A stretch of DNA of 12,740 bases from Alsobacter sp964544365 (GTDB lineage Bacteria; Pseudomonadota; Alphaproteobacteria; Rhizobiales; Beijerinckiaceae). Location: NCBI GenBank assembly GCA_964544365.1, contig CAZJCW010000116.1, positions 1 to 12,740 on the forward strand, in the 5' to 3' direction. The notes under the pieces were generated by a model, which saw only the letters and a program-made list of their open reading frames with translations, did no database searches and was not told where the DNA came from. Every line of letters begins with the position of its first letter. Position 1 is the stretch's first letter. The position numbers were made by a program, and so were the translations under genes. This document shows, piece after piece, positions 1 to 6,877 of this stretch.

Positions 1-281
1 AGGCCGGGCTCTCGATGGCGGTGAAGGCGCTGGCGCTGCGCCTGGCGCCCGAGGGGATCGCCGTCTTCGAGGTGCGCCCGGGCATCATCCGGACGCCGAT
101 GACGGCGCCGGTCGCCGGGCGCTACGACGCGCGCATCGCCGACGGCCTTGTTCCGGCCGGACGCTGGGGCGAGCCCGAGGACGTGGCGGCCACGGTCGCG
201 GCCCTGGCTTCCGGCCGGCTCTCCTTCGCGACGGGCAGCATCGTGAACGTCGACGGCGGGCTCAGCCTGCCGCGGCTCTGA
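1..281 (+). CDS. SDR family oxidoreductase, C-terminal part (5' end outside window)
   Basis: This is the C-terminal part of a classical short-chain dehydrogenase/reductase; the gene begins before the window. The first bases complete a codon ending in AG, followed by AGLSMAVKALALRLAPEGI. That is the usual context just after the catalytic YxxxK lysine, so the visible part starts almost at the active site. Further family marks are VRPGIIRTPM (the PG motif after the catalytic helix), GRWGEPEDVAATVAALAS and the C-terminal TGSIVNVDGG, which closes the cofactor fold. Enzymes of this family oxidise or reduce sugars, alcohols or keto acids with NAD(P) in the cytoplasm. The stop lies 26 bp before the GMC oxidoreductase, so the two are probably co-transcribed. 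Substrate cannot be read from this fragment; a sugar or polyol dehydrogenase is a contextual guess. Confidence 0.9.
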   Translation, partial: AGLSMAVKALALRLAPEGIAVFEVRPGIIRTPMTAPVAGRYDARIADGLVPAGRWGEPEDVAATVAALASGRLSFATGSIVNVDGGLSLPRL

Positions 282-307
282 GGAACCTCGGCTTGGGCGA
301 GGGTGCG

Positions 308-1957
308 ATGACATACGACTACATCATCTGCGGCGCCGGGCCGGCCGGCTGCGCCCTCGCCCACCGGTTGAGCGAGGATCGGGCCGTCAGGGTCCTCCTG
401 CTGGAGGCCGGCGGCGGCGACACGAACCCGCTGTTCCACATGCCCGCCGGCTTCGCGAAGATGACCAAGGGCATCGCCAGCTGGGGCTGGTCCACCGTCC
501 CCCAGAAGCACCTCGACGGCCGCGTGCTCTGGTACACCCAGGCCCGCGTCCTGGGCGGCGGCTCCTCGATCAACGCCCAGATCTACACGCGCGGCAATGC
601 CAGGGACTACGACGGCTGGGTCAGCGAAGCGGGCTGCGAGGGCTGGGGCTATCGCGATGTCCTGCCCTATTTCCGGCGGGCCGAGGACAACCAGCGCTTC
701 GCCGATGCCTGGCACGGCACCGGCGGGCCGATCGGCGTCAGCGTGCCGATCAATCCGCTGCCGATCAGCGAGGCCTTCCTGCGCGCGGCGCAGGAGTACG
801 GCATTCCCTACAACCCCGACTTCAACGGCGCGCGCCAGGGCGGCATCGGCCACTACCAGGTGACGGTGCGCGACGCGCGACGCTCGTCGGCGGCGGTGGC
901 GTATCTGCGCCCGATCCGGGACCGCGCGAACCTGACGGTGCGCACGGGCGCGCAGGTCCTCCGCGTCGTGGTCGAGAAAGGCCGCGCGACGGGCGTGGAG
1001 ATCGCGGCCGGCCATGGCGCCGCCCCGGAGGTCCTGCGCGCGGAACGCGAGGTCATCGTCTCGTCCGGGGCCATCGGATCGCCGCGCCTGCTGCTGCTGT
1101 CGGGCATCGGCCCGGCCGACCATCTGCGCGACGTCGGCGTCGACGTGGTTCACGACCTGCCGGGCGTCGGGTCGAACCTGCAGGACCACCTCGATCTCTA
1201 CGTGATCTGCGAGTGCACGGGCGACCACACCTATGACGGCTACGCCAGGCCGCACCGCACCGTCTGGGCCGGATTGCAGTACCTGCTGTTCAGGAAGGGG
1301 CCGGTGGCGTCCACCCTCTTCGAGACGGGAGGGTTCTGGTACGCCGACCGGACCGCCCGCTCGCCGGACATCCAGTTCCATCTCGGGCTCGGCTCGGGGA
1401 TCGAGGCCGGGGTCGCGAAGCTGAAGAACGCGGGCGTGACGCTGAACACGGCATTCCTGCGCCCGCGCTCGCGCGGGACGGTGAGGCTGGCCGGCCCCGA
1501 TCCATCCGCGATGCCGCTGATCGACCCGAACTACTGGTCGGACCCGTATGACCGCGAGATCGGCCTCGCCGGGCTGCGCATGGCGCGCGAGATCCTGCAG
1601 CAGCCGGCGCTCGCGCCCTTCATCATGGCCGAGCGCCTGCCCGGGCCGGGCCACGACGACGACGCGTCGCTGGCGCGCTATGCCTTCCGCTCGTGCAAGA
1701 CGGATCATCATCCGGCCGGCACATGCAAGATGGGCACGGACCGCATGGCGGTCGTCGGAACGGACCTCAAGGTTCACGGGCTGGACGGACTTCGCGTGTG
1801 CGACAGCTCGATCATGCCGCTGCTGGTATCGTCCAACACCAACGCGCCGACCGTCATGATCGGGGAGAAGGGCGCCGACATCATCCGCGGCCGCGCTCCC
1901 CTGACCGCGGCGCCGCCGAACGCCCTCGACGCGGGGCGCCTGCTGCACGACGCGTGA
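308..1957 (+). CDS. GMC family FAD-dependent oxidoreductase (choline/alcohol dehydrogenase-like)
   Basis: A full-length 549-residue glucose-methanol-choline (GMC) oxidoreductase, which oxidises an alcohol or sugar hydroxyl using FAD. The FAD Rossmann motif GAGPAG is at residues 9-14, followed by the ribose-binding acidic residue in LLLEAGGGD. The first GMC signature, with LGGGSSINA, starts at residue 82. The second signature, GAIGSPRLLLLSGIGP, starts at residue 254. LPGVGSNLQDH follows. Near the C terminus HHPAGTCKMG supplies the likely catalytic His468, and SSNTNAPTVMIGEKGAD the partner Asn512. There is no signal peptide or membrane segment, so it is cytosolic or peripherally bound. I chose ATG 308 because GAGGG lies 4 nt upstream; an in-frame TTG at 293 would add five residues. 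It sits between an SDR gene and a lyxose-isomerase-like gene, so a sugar or polyol substrate is plausible. The choline dehydrogenase label often given to this family should not be assumed. Confidence 0.93.
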   Translation: MTYDYIICGAGPAGCALAHRLSEDRAVRVLLLEAGGGDTNPLFHMPAGFAKMTKGIASWGWSTVPQKHLDGRVLWYTQARVLGGGSSINAQIYTRGNARDYDGWVSEAGCEGWGYRDVLPYFRRAEDNQRFADAWHGTGGPIGVSVPINPLPISEAFLRAAQEYGIPYNPDFNGARQGGIGHYQVTVRDARRSSAAVAYLRPIRDRANLTVRTGAQVLRVVVEKGRATGVEIAAGHGAAPEVLRAEREVIVSSGAIGSPRLLLLSGIGPADHLRDVGVDVVHDLPGVGSNLQDHLDLYVICECTGDHTYDGYARPHRTVWAGLQYLLFRKGPVASTLFETGGFWYADRTARSPDIQFHLGLGSGIEAGVAKLKNAGVTLNTAFLRPRSRGTVRLAGPDPSAMPLIDPNYWSDPYDREIGLAGLRMAREILQQPALAPFIMAERLPGPGHDDDASLARYAFRSCKTDHHPAGTCKMGTDRMAVVGTDLKVHGLDGLRVCDSSIMPLLVSSNTNAPTVMIGEKGADIIRGRAPLTAAPPNALDAGRLLHDA

Positions 1958-2028
1958 CCGGGACGGCCATTGACGACATCCCGCACGACACGCGACCCAA
2001 GCCCGCCGAACGACCGGAGACCTCAAGC

Positions 2029-2724
2029 ATGCGCCGCAGCGACATCGACCGCATCATCGACCGGGGCCGCGAGGCCTGCCACCGCAACGGCTTCGCGCTG
2101 CCGCCCTTCGCCCTCTGGTCGCCGGAGGAGGCGCTGGCGCTGCCGGACGCGTTGCGCCTGATGGAGGCCGGCGGGCTCGGCTGGGCCGTCGCGGAGTTCC
2201 AGCCCGGGCGTTTCGACACGCACGGGCTCACCGTCTTCACCATTCGCATGGGAGAACAGGCCCTCGTCGGCAGCGCCAGCGGCAAGCTCTACGGCGAGAA
2301 GGTGCTCGTCGCGCAGGACGGCCAGGTGACGCCGCTGCACTACCACGTGGTCAAGACCGAGGACATCATCAACCGTGGCGGCGGCCGCTTCGTCGTCGAG
2401 CTGCTGGCCGTCGACGAGGCGGGCAGGCCCAGGGACACGCCCGTCGAGGTGATCAAGGACGTCACGGTGCTGCGCGTGCCGCCGCGCGGGCGCGTGGTGC
2501 TGGAGCCGGGCGAAAGCATCCAGCTCGATCCCTTCGTCGCGCATGCGTTCTGGGCCGAGGGCGGCACGGTGCTCGCGGGGGAGGTATCGCTCGTCAACAA
2601 CGACGCCACCGACAACCACTTCATCCCGCTGCTCCCGGCCGCGGCGGCGACGGAGGAGGACGCGCCCGCGCGCTATCTCCTCGCCCGCGACGTGCCGGCC
2701 CTGATGCGAAAGGCCGCGGCATGA
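2029..2724 (+). CDS. D-lyxose ketol-isomerase family cupin
   Basis: A 231-residue cupin resembling D-lyxose ketol-isomerase, as in enterobacterial homologues of about 227 residues. Those enzymes interconvert D-lyxose with D-xylulose, and D-mannose with D-fructose, using a divalent metal. Shared features are the N-terminal RRSDIDRII and LPPFALWSPEE, HGLTVFTIRMG, and the metal site TPLHYHVVKTEDIINRGGG with His104, His106 and Glu111. The C-terminal cupin half has the fourth ligand His172 in FVAHAFWAEGG, then GEVSLVNND and DNHFI. All four expected metal ligands are present. ATG 2029 is chosen because GGAG lies 9 nt upstream and the protein then starts where the family starts. The gap to the GMC gene is 71 bp. 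The 3' end overlaps the next gene in the sequence ATGA, implying translational coupling. The family is clear; the real sugar could be another aldose. Confidence 0.87.
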   Translation: MRRSDIDRIIDRGREACHRNGFALPPFALWSPEEALALPDALRLMEAGGLGWAVAEFQPGRFDTHGLTVFTIRMGEQALVGSASGKLYGEKVLVAQDGQVTPLHYHVVKTEDIINRGGGRFVVELLAVDEAGRPRDTPVEVIKDVTVLRVPPRGRVVLEPGESIQLDPFVAHAFWAEGGTVLAGEVSLVNNDATDNHFIPLLPAAAATEEDAPARYLLARDVPALMRKAAA

Positions 2725-3029
2725 TCCGCCATATCGTCCTGCTGCGCCCGGTCGCCACCGCCACCCAGGCCGAGCTGGAGGCCGCGCTGTCGCGGATCGC
2801 GGCGCTGCGGGGCGTCGTGGAGGGCATCCTCGACGTCCGCACGGGCGTGAACACGAGTCCGGAGGGACTTGCCCGGGGCTACACCCACGGCTTCGTCATG
2901 GACTTCGTCGATGCGGCGGCGCGCGACGCCTATCTCCCGCACCCGCGGCACAAGGAGGCGGGCGCCGCGCTGGTCGCCGTGGCCGAGGGCGGCATCGACG
3001 GAATCCTGGTGTTCGACCTGGAAATGTGA
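2721..3029 (+). CDS. Dabb (stress-responsive A/B barrel) domain protein
   Basis: A 102-residue single-domain protein of the Dabb (dimeric alpha/beta barrel) family. Visible marks are the N-terminal strand MIRHIVLLRPV, with the family's early histidine, the loop into DVRTGVNTSPEGLARGYTHGFVMDF, and the diagnostic YLPHPRHKEAG, followed by a last strand ending in ILVFDLEM. Family members are small cytosolic dimers; some are enzymes or enzyme accessories, but many are uncharacterised. Its ATG overlaps the TGA of the lyxose-isomerase-like gene (ATGA at 2721-2724), so it is probably made together with that enzyme and may act on or protect an intermediate of the same pathway. It is the last gene of the + strand group and is followed by a non-coding gap and a convergent gene. 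Family assignment is confident; function is unknown. Confidence 0.85.
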   Translation: MIRHIVLLRPVATATQAELEAALSRIAALRGVVEGILDVRTGVNTSPEGLARGYTHGFVMDFVDAAARDAYLPHPRHKEAGAALVAVAEGGIDGILVFDLEM

Positions 3030-3072
3030 GAGGCGGAGGGGGCGCTGCCACCCCCACGCGACCTCTCAACCA

Positions 3073-3187
3073 CATCCCCGGCATCCGGCGAAGCCGGCCG
3101 GGAACGGGATCCAGCGTCGCATCGACGCTGCCGGGGACAGTCCGGGTCGCCTTCCCCTCCGCGGCTTCGCCGCTCCGGCCGGGGATG
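3073..3187. repeat. Nested inverted-repeat intergenic element (REP/MITE-like), possible two-way terminator
   Basis: The 184-bp gap between the convergent Dabb and ilvD genes has no gene and is mostly this structured element. Its ends are a perfect 10-bp inverted repeat, CATCCCCGGC at 3073-3082 and GCCGGGGATG at 3178-3187. Inside are three perfect short stems: CCGGC/GCCGG (3085-3089 with 3093-3097, loop GAA), CAGCGTCG/CGACGCTG (3112-3119 with 3123-3130, loop CAT) and GCGGC/GCCGC (3161-3165 with 3169-3173, loop TTC). Read on the - strand it begins and ends like the short dispersed intergenic repeats common in alphaproteobacterial genomes. No second copy is present in this window, so dispersal is inferred. 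It could stop transcripts from both sides. Confidence 0.6.
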
Positions 3188-3213
3188 ACCGCGGGGGTGG
3201 CCTCGCCGCCCGC

Positions 3214-4944
3214 TCAGTGGATCTCCGGCTCGGGGATCGGGTCGGTGCCCTCGAGGAAGTCGTAGTCGCAGCCTTCGTCCGCCTGCTTCACATGCTCGGC
3301 GTGGAGCTTCACATAGCCGCGCAGCTCCGGCCGGCGGCGCGGCTTGAAGGCGGCGAGGCGGGCGGCGAGTTCGGCTTCGGGGATGTCGAGGCTGATGGTC
3401 CGCCCCGGCACGTCGACGGTGATCATGTCGCCGTTGCGCACGGCCGCGAGCGGGCCGCCGACATAGGCCTCGGGAGCGACGTGGAGGATGCAGGCGCCAT
3501 AGCTCGTGCCGCTCATCCGCGCGTCGGAGATGCGGACCATGTCGCGCACGCCCTGCTTCAGCAGCACCTTGGGAATGGGCAGCATGCCCCATTCCGGCAT
3601 GCCCGGGCCGCCGACGGGGCCGGCGTTGCGCAGCACCATCACGTGGTCGGGCGTGACGTCGAGCGTTTCGTCGTTCACGGCCTTCGACATCTCGTCATAG
3701 CTGTCGAAGACGATGGCCGGCCCGGTGTGCCTGAGCAGCCGCGGTTCGGCCGCGGTCGGCTTGATGATGCAGCCCTTCGGGGCGAGGTTGCCGCGCAGCA
3801 CGGCGATGCCCCCGCCCGAGGCGATCGGCCGGTCGAGCGGACGGATCACGTCGTCGTTCCAGACCTTCGCGTCGGCGAGGTTCTCGCCCATCGTCTTGCC
3901 GGTGACGGTGAGTTCGTCGAGCTTGAGGTGCGGCATGAGCGTCTTGAAGAACGCCTTGAAGCCGCCCGCATAGTGGAAGTCCTCCATCAGCCATTCGCCG
4001 GACGGCCGCAGGTTGGCGATGACGCCGACCTCGTTCGACAGCGCCTCGAAGTCGTCGAGCGTGAGGTCGATGCCCGCGCGCCGCGCCATGGCCAGCACGT
4101 GGATGATCCCGTTGGTGGAGCCGGCCATCGCCATCAGCGCCACGATGGCGTTGTGGAACGAGTTGCGGGTGAGGATCTGCTTGGGGCGCAGGTCCTCCCA
4201 CACCATGTCGACGATGCGGGTGCCGCAATCCATCGCCATGCGGGAATGGCCGCTGTCGGGCGCCGGGATCGAGCCCGCGCCGGGCAGCATCATGCCCATG
4301 GCCTCGACGATGCCGGCCATGGTGGAGGCCGTGCCCATCGTCATGCAGGTCCCGAAGGAGCGGGCGATGCCCGACTCCATCTCCTGCCAGTCCTTTTCCG
4401 TGATGCGGCCGGCCTGCTTCTCCGCCCAGTACTTCCAGACGTCCGAGCCCGAGCCCAGCACCTTGCCGCCCCAGTTGCCGCGCAGCAGCGGGCCGGCGGG
4501 CATGAAGATCGCCGGGATGTCCATGCTGATGGCGCCCATGAGCAGCCCGGGCGTGGTCTTGTCGCAGCCGCCGAGCAGCACCGCCCCGTCGATCGGGTGG
4601 GAGCGCAGCAGCTCCTCGGTCTCCATCGCCAGGAAGTTGCGGTAGAGCATCGTCGTGGGCTTCACCATGACCTCGGCGAGCGACATGGCCGGCAGCTCGA
4701 TCGGGAAGCCTCCCGCCTGCCACACGCCCCGCTTCACCTCCTCGGCGCGCTGGCGCAGGTGGGTGTGGCAGGGGTTGATGTCGCTCCACGTGTTGACGAT
4801 CCCGATGACCGGGCGTCCGACGAAGTCCTCGTAGCGATAGCCCATCTGCAGCGTGCGCGAGCGGTGTCCGAAGGCGCGCAGGTCGCTGGCGCCGAACCAG
4901 CGCTGGCTGCGCAACGTCTCGGGGGTCTTCTTGCGGGTGGTCAT
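3214..4944 (-). CDS. IlvD/Edd family sugar-acid dehydratase (L-arabinonate dehydratase-like)
   Basis: A full-length 576-residue IlvD/Edd dehydratase of the sugar-acid branch, which removes water from an aldonate to give a 2-keto-3-deoxy acid. The iron-sulfur cysteines are Cys59 (NTWSDINPCHTHL), Cys127 (GGCDKTTPG) and Cys200 (SFGTCMTMGTASTM). The likely metal ligands are Glu91, Asp128, Lys129 and Glu451 (GMPEWGM), with catalytic Ser478 in SDARMSGTSYGA. As I recall, these positions match the Rhizobium L-arabinonate dehydratase (C59, C127, C200, K129, S480), a [2Fe-2S] enzyme, nearly one for one. The NPCH context differs from amino-acid-pathway IlvD. It starts 52 bp after dapA in the gntR-dapA-ilvD operon; the start has only a weak GGAAA upstream. 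A catabolic aldonate dehydratase is well supported. The exact substrate (L-arabinonate, D-xylonate, D-fuconate or similar) is not. Confidence 0.93.
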   Translation of the reverse strand: MTTRKKTPETLRSQRWFGASDLRAFGHRSRTLQMGYRYEDFVGRPVIGIVNTWSDINPCHTHLRQRAEEVKRGVWQAGGFPIELPAMSLAEVMVKPTTMLYRNFLAMETEELLRSHPIDGAVLLGGCDKTTPGLLMGAISMDIPAIFMPAGPLLRGNWGGKVLGSGSDVWKYWAEKQAGRITEKDWQEMESGIARSFGTCMTMGTASTMAGIVEAMGMMLPGAGSIPAPDSGHSRMAMDCGTRIVDMVWEDLRPKQILTRNSFHNAIVALMAMAGSTNGIIHVLAMARRAGIDLTLDDFEALSNEVGVIANLRPSGEWLMEDFHYAGGFKAFFKTLMPHLKLDELTVTGKTMGENLADAKVWNDDVIRPLDRPIASGGGIAVLRGNLAPKGCIIKPTAAEPRLLRHTGPAIVFDSYDEMSKAVNDETLDVTPDHVMVLRNAGPVGGPGMPEWGMLPIPKVLLKQGVRDMVRISDARMSGTSYGACILHVAPEAYVGGPLAAVRNGDMITVDVPGRTISLDIPEAELAARLAAFKPRRRPELRGYVKLHAEHVKQADEGCDYDFLEGTDPIPEPEIH

Positions 4945-4996
4945 GGCGGGCGTTTCCGGTCTTTTCTGGTGTCTGGCAGGACTTCGGGGGGAGATC

Positions 4997-5920
4997 CTAC
5001 TCCGCCGCGGCGCGGGAGGGGAGCAGCCCCCAGCCGCGCAGCACGTCGGCGAGGACGGCGCGGTCCTCGTCGTCCAGCGCCGGAAGGCCGGGCAGCCGGA
5101 CCGGGCCGACCGGGAAGCCGATCAGCGACAGCGCCTCCTTCACCACGGTGACGTTGGCGCCGTTGCCGAACTTCGTCCGCATCGTCTCGAAGCGGGCGAT
5201 GGTCGAGACGAGGTCACGGACGCGATCGAGATAGCCGGATTCCAGCGCGGCGTGGATCGCCAGCGAGCGGGCCGGGTCGACATTGACGAGACCGGAGGTG
5301 AACCCCCGCGCGCCCACCGCGTAGAACGGCGCCGCCCAGCCCTCGGCGAGGCCGCACACCCACAGCGCCGTCGACGGGCCGGAGGAGCGCACGGCCTCCG
5401 CCAGCACCATCAGGTTCGTCGTGGCGAACTTCACGCCGGCCACGTTGGGATGGTTGGCGATGCCGAGCAGGTCCTTCAGGCTCATCGCGTCCGAGCGGAC
5501 ATAGGCGACGAGCGGCAGGTCCACCTCGTCGGCGATGGTGCGGAAATAGGCGGCCTGCGACTGCGGCGCGGCGAACGGGTCCATCGGCTGGTGCGCCATG
5601 ATGGCATCCGCGCCCTGCGCCTTCGCCCGCCTGCCGAGCTCGACGGCCTCCTTCAGGGAGCGGCCGACGGCGGCGGTGAGCCTGGAGCGACCGGCGTTCG
5701 CCTCGATGGCGACGTCGTGCACGACGCGGACCTCGTCGGGCGTCAGGGCGTAGTATTCGCCGGTGTTGCCTGCCGAGACGATGTTGTGGATCCCGGCCAC
5801 GGCGATGCGGTCGACGATGCGCGCCATCAGCGCCCGGTTGATCGTGCCGTCGACGCCGTAGGGTGTCACGTGGACGCCGGAGATGCCGCCGAGCGCGGCG
5901 CGGATCGAGGTCTGGGTCAT
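4997..5920 (-). CDS. DapA-fold (N-acetylneuraminate lyase superfamily) aldolase or dehydratase
   Basis: A 307-residue (beta/alpha)8 enzyme of the dihydrodipicolinate synthase/N-acetylneuraminate lyase superfamily. The substrate-carboxylate loop is NTGEYYAL (from Asn52; DapA proper has TTGE), the likely catalytic tyrosine is Tyr140 in PLVAYVRSD, and the Schiff-base lysine is Lys164 in VAGVKFATTN. Such proteins act in the cytosol on 2-keto-3-deoxy acids, either splitting them or dehydrating and decarboxylating them. Placed between its regulator and an aldonate dehydratase, it very likely takes the product of that dehydratase. AYVRSD and AHQPMDPFAAPQ do not match the motifs I recall for DapA (YNxP), 5-keto-4-deoxyglucarate dehydratase (VYNRDN) or Azospirillum L-2-keto-3-deoxyarabonate dehydratase (QDAP), so the exact reaction is open. 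A biosynthetic lysine role is unlikely. Its ATG overlaps the gntR stop by 4 bp. Confidence 0.88.
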   Translation of the reverse strand: MTQTSIRAALGGISGVHVTPYGVDGTINRALMARIVDRIAVAGIHNIVSAGNTGEYYALTPDEVRVVHDVAIEANAGRSRLTAAVGRSLKEAVELGRRAKAQGADAIMAHQPMDPFAAPQSQAAYFRTIADEVDLPLVAYVRSDAMSLKDLLGIANHPNVAGVKFATTNLMVLAEAVRSSGPSTALWVCGLAEGWAAPFYAVGARGFTSGLVNVDPARSLAIHAALESGYLDRVRDLVSTIARFETMRTKFGNGANVTVVKEALSLIGFPVGPVRLPGLPALDDEDRAVLADVLRGWGLLPSRAAAE

Positions 5921-6606
5921 GGCTGGGTCTCCTTGCGGCGTTCGAAGGCTGTTCTGACGTGTTCCTGGGCCGAGCGGACGACATGCTCCCGCATCGCCCG
6001 CTCCGCGGCGTCGGCATCGCGGCGCGCCAGCGCCTCGCAGATGGCGGTGTGTTCGTCGAGGGCGCGGGCCCGTTCGGCCGCGTCGCTGAGAATCAGGATG
6101 CGGGCGGTGTGGACGTAGATGCGCTGGCCGACGAGCATGCGCTGCAGGTAGCGGCAGCGCGAGATGTCGTGGATCGCATCGTGGAAGCTCTCGTTGAGCA
6201 GCACCAGCCGCTCGGTGTCGCCGGCCGTGGTGGCGGCGGCCATCTGCTCGACGAAGGCGCGCAGCCGCGCCACGCCATCGTCATCGATGCGGGCGGCGGC
6301 CATCCGCGCGATCATGCCTTCCAGCGCCGCGCGGGCCAGCGCCATCTCGTGCGCCTGATCCGCGTCGAACGTGACGCGCACGCCGCGGCGCGGCTCGGTG
6401 AGGACGAGCCCCTCGCCCTCGAGCCGGCGCAGCGCCTCCTTCAGCGGCGTCGTGCTGACGCCGAGTTCCAGCGCCACCTGCCGCTCGTTGAGGATCGTGT
6501 TCGACGGAATGTCGCCGCAGATGATGGCGCGGCGCAGCGTCTCGTGGACGTGGTCGCGCAATCCCTTGAGAAAGACGGGGTCGACGGGTTCGAGGCGCGC
6601 GCGCAA
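5917..6606 (-). CDS. GntR family transcriptional regulator, FCD-type
   Basis: A repressor-like GntR protein of the FadR/FCD group, 229 residues from the start chosen. The N-terminal winged helix covers GLRDHVHETLRRAIICGDI, LNERQVALELGVSTTPLKEAL and RRLEGEGLVLTEPRRGVRV. The C-terminal all-helical FCD ligand domain shows LARAALEGMIARMAA, LNESFHDAIHDISRCRYLQ, LDEHTAICEALARRDADAAE and AMREHVVRSAQEHV, with the Asp/His metal and effector positions of the family. It likely responds to a sugar acid and binds the palindrome at 6813-6824. The start is uncertain. TTG 6606 gives a family-typical length but a weak ribosome site. An in-frame GTG at 6741 would add 45 residues of low-complexity sequence. The frame stays open upstream only because the DNA is GC-rich. 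The TGA overlaps the ATG of the DapA-fold gene. Confidence 0.88.
   Translation of the reverse strand: MRARLEPVDPVFLKGLRDHVHETLRRAIICGDIPSNTILNERQVALELGVSTTPLKEALRRLEGEGLVLTEPRRGVRVTFDADQAHEMALARAALEGMIARMAAARIDDDGVARLRAFVEQMAAATTAGDTERLVLLNESFHDAIHDISRCRYLQRMLVGQRIYVHTARILILSDAAERARALDEHTAICEALARRDADAAERAMREHVVRSAQEHVRTAFERRKETQP
5929..5934 (-). promoter_or_regulatory. Ribosome binding site of the DapA-fold gene
   Basis: AAGGAG on the - strand lies 8 nt before the ATG at 5920, inside the last codons of gntR. It fixes the start of the DapA-fold gene despite the 4-bp overlap with the gntR stop. Confidence 0.75.
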
Positions 6607-6794
6607 GGGTCCAGTCCGGCGTTGGCGGGGAACGGGCCGGCCCCGGGACCACGGGCCCGCAGCGGACGCCTGCGGACGGCATGCCGCCCGCGGGTTCCGC
6701 TCGCTCCCCGGACGGCTCTTGCCCCATGGACCACGGCCCACGATCCGGACAATGCTGCGTCCGCCCCCGACGTCCCCGCTCGTCCCCCGACGCG

Positions 6795-6822
6795 TTGCGA
6801 TGACGGAGAAACTTGATATATC
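6795..6822 (+). promoter_or_regulatory. Candidate promoter of the SMP-30 lactonase gene
   Basis: TTGCGA (6795-6800), 16 nt and TATATC (6817-6822) form a weak sigma-70-like pair whose -10 lies inside the operator palindrome. It is 55 nt or more before the ATG at 6878. The remaining sequence of the gap (6607-6790) is GC-rich with short palindromes such as GGGCCGGCCC (6634-6643), and I see no gene in it. Confidence 0.35.
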
Positions 6823-6824
6823 AA
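6813..6824. promoter_or_regulatory. Probable GntR operator, perfect palindrome TTGATATATCAA
   Basis: A perfect 12-bp palindrome stands in an AT-rich island of an otherwise very GC-rich control region, between divergent gntR and the SMP-30 gene. FCD-type GntR regulators typically bind short palindromes of this kind, such as TTGNNNNNNCAA-like sites. The site overlaps candidate -10 elements for both directions, which fits repression of both transcripts by the adjacent regulator. Binding itself is inferred. Confidence 0.7.
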
Positions 6825-6840
6825 ATCTCAATCGAGTCAA
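6813..6840 (-). promoter_or_regulatory. Candidate promoter of the gntR-dapA-ilvD operon
   Basis: On the - strand TTGACT (6840-6835), 16 nt and TATCAA (6818-6813) make a fair sigma-70-like pair. The -10 hexamer is one arm of the operator palindrome, so bound regulator would block it. The transcript would start roughly 200 nt before TTG 6606, or about 65 nt before the alternative GTG 6741. Confidence 0.45.
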
Positions 6841-6877
6841 ACGGAGCCGGCGAAGACCCGGCGCCAGGGAGAACGCC

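Noticed and set aside
122..2026. A 634-codon open frame on the - strand opposite the GMC and SDR genes
   Set aside because: The product is arginine-, alanine- and histidine-rich with no motifs. The + strand carries a complete GMC enzyme with all signatures; the antisense frame is open only because the DNA is GC-rich.
1693..2028. N-terminal extension of the lyxose-isomerase-like gene back to 1693
   Set aside because: It would overlap the GMC gene by 265 bp and add sequence foreign to the family. ATG 2029 has a ribosome site and matches the family start.
2869..5151. A 760-codon open frame on the + strand across ilvD
   Set aside because: It runs antisense to a fully recognisable dehydratase, through the intergenic repeat, with low-complexity composition and no family features.
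4853..6118. A 421-codon open frame on the + strand opposite the DapA-fold gene and gntR
   Set aside because: Antisense shadow of two well-supported genes, with no recognisable domain.
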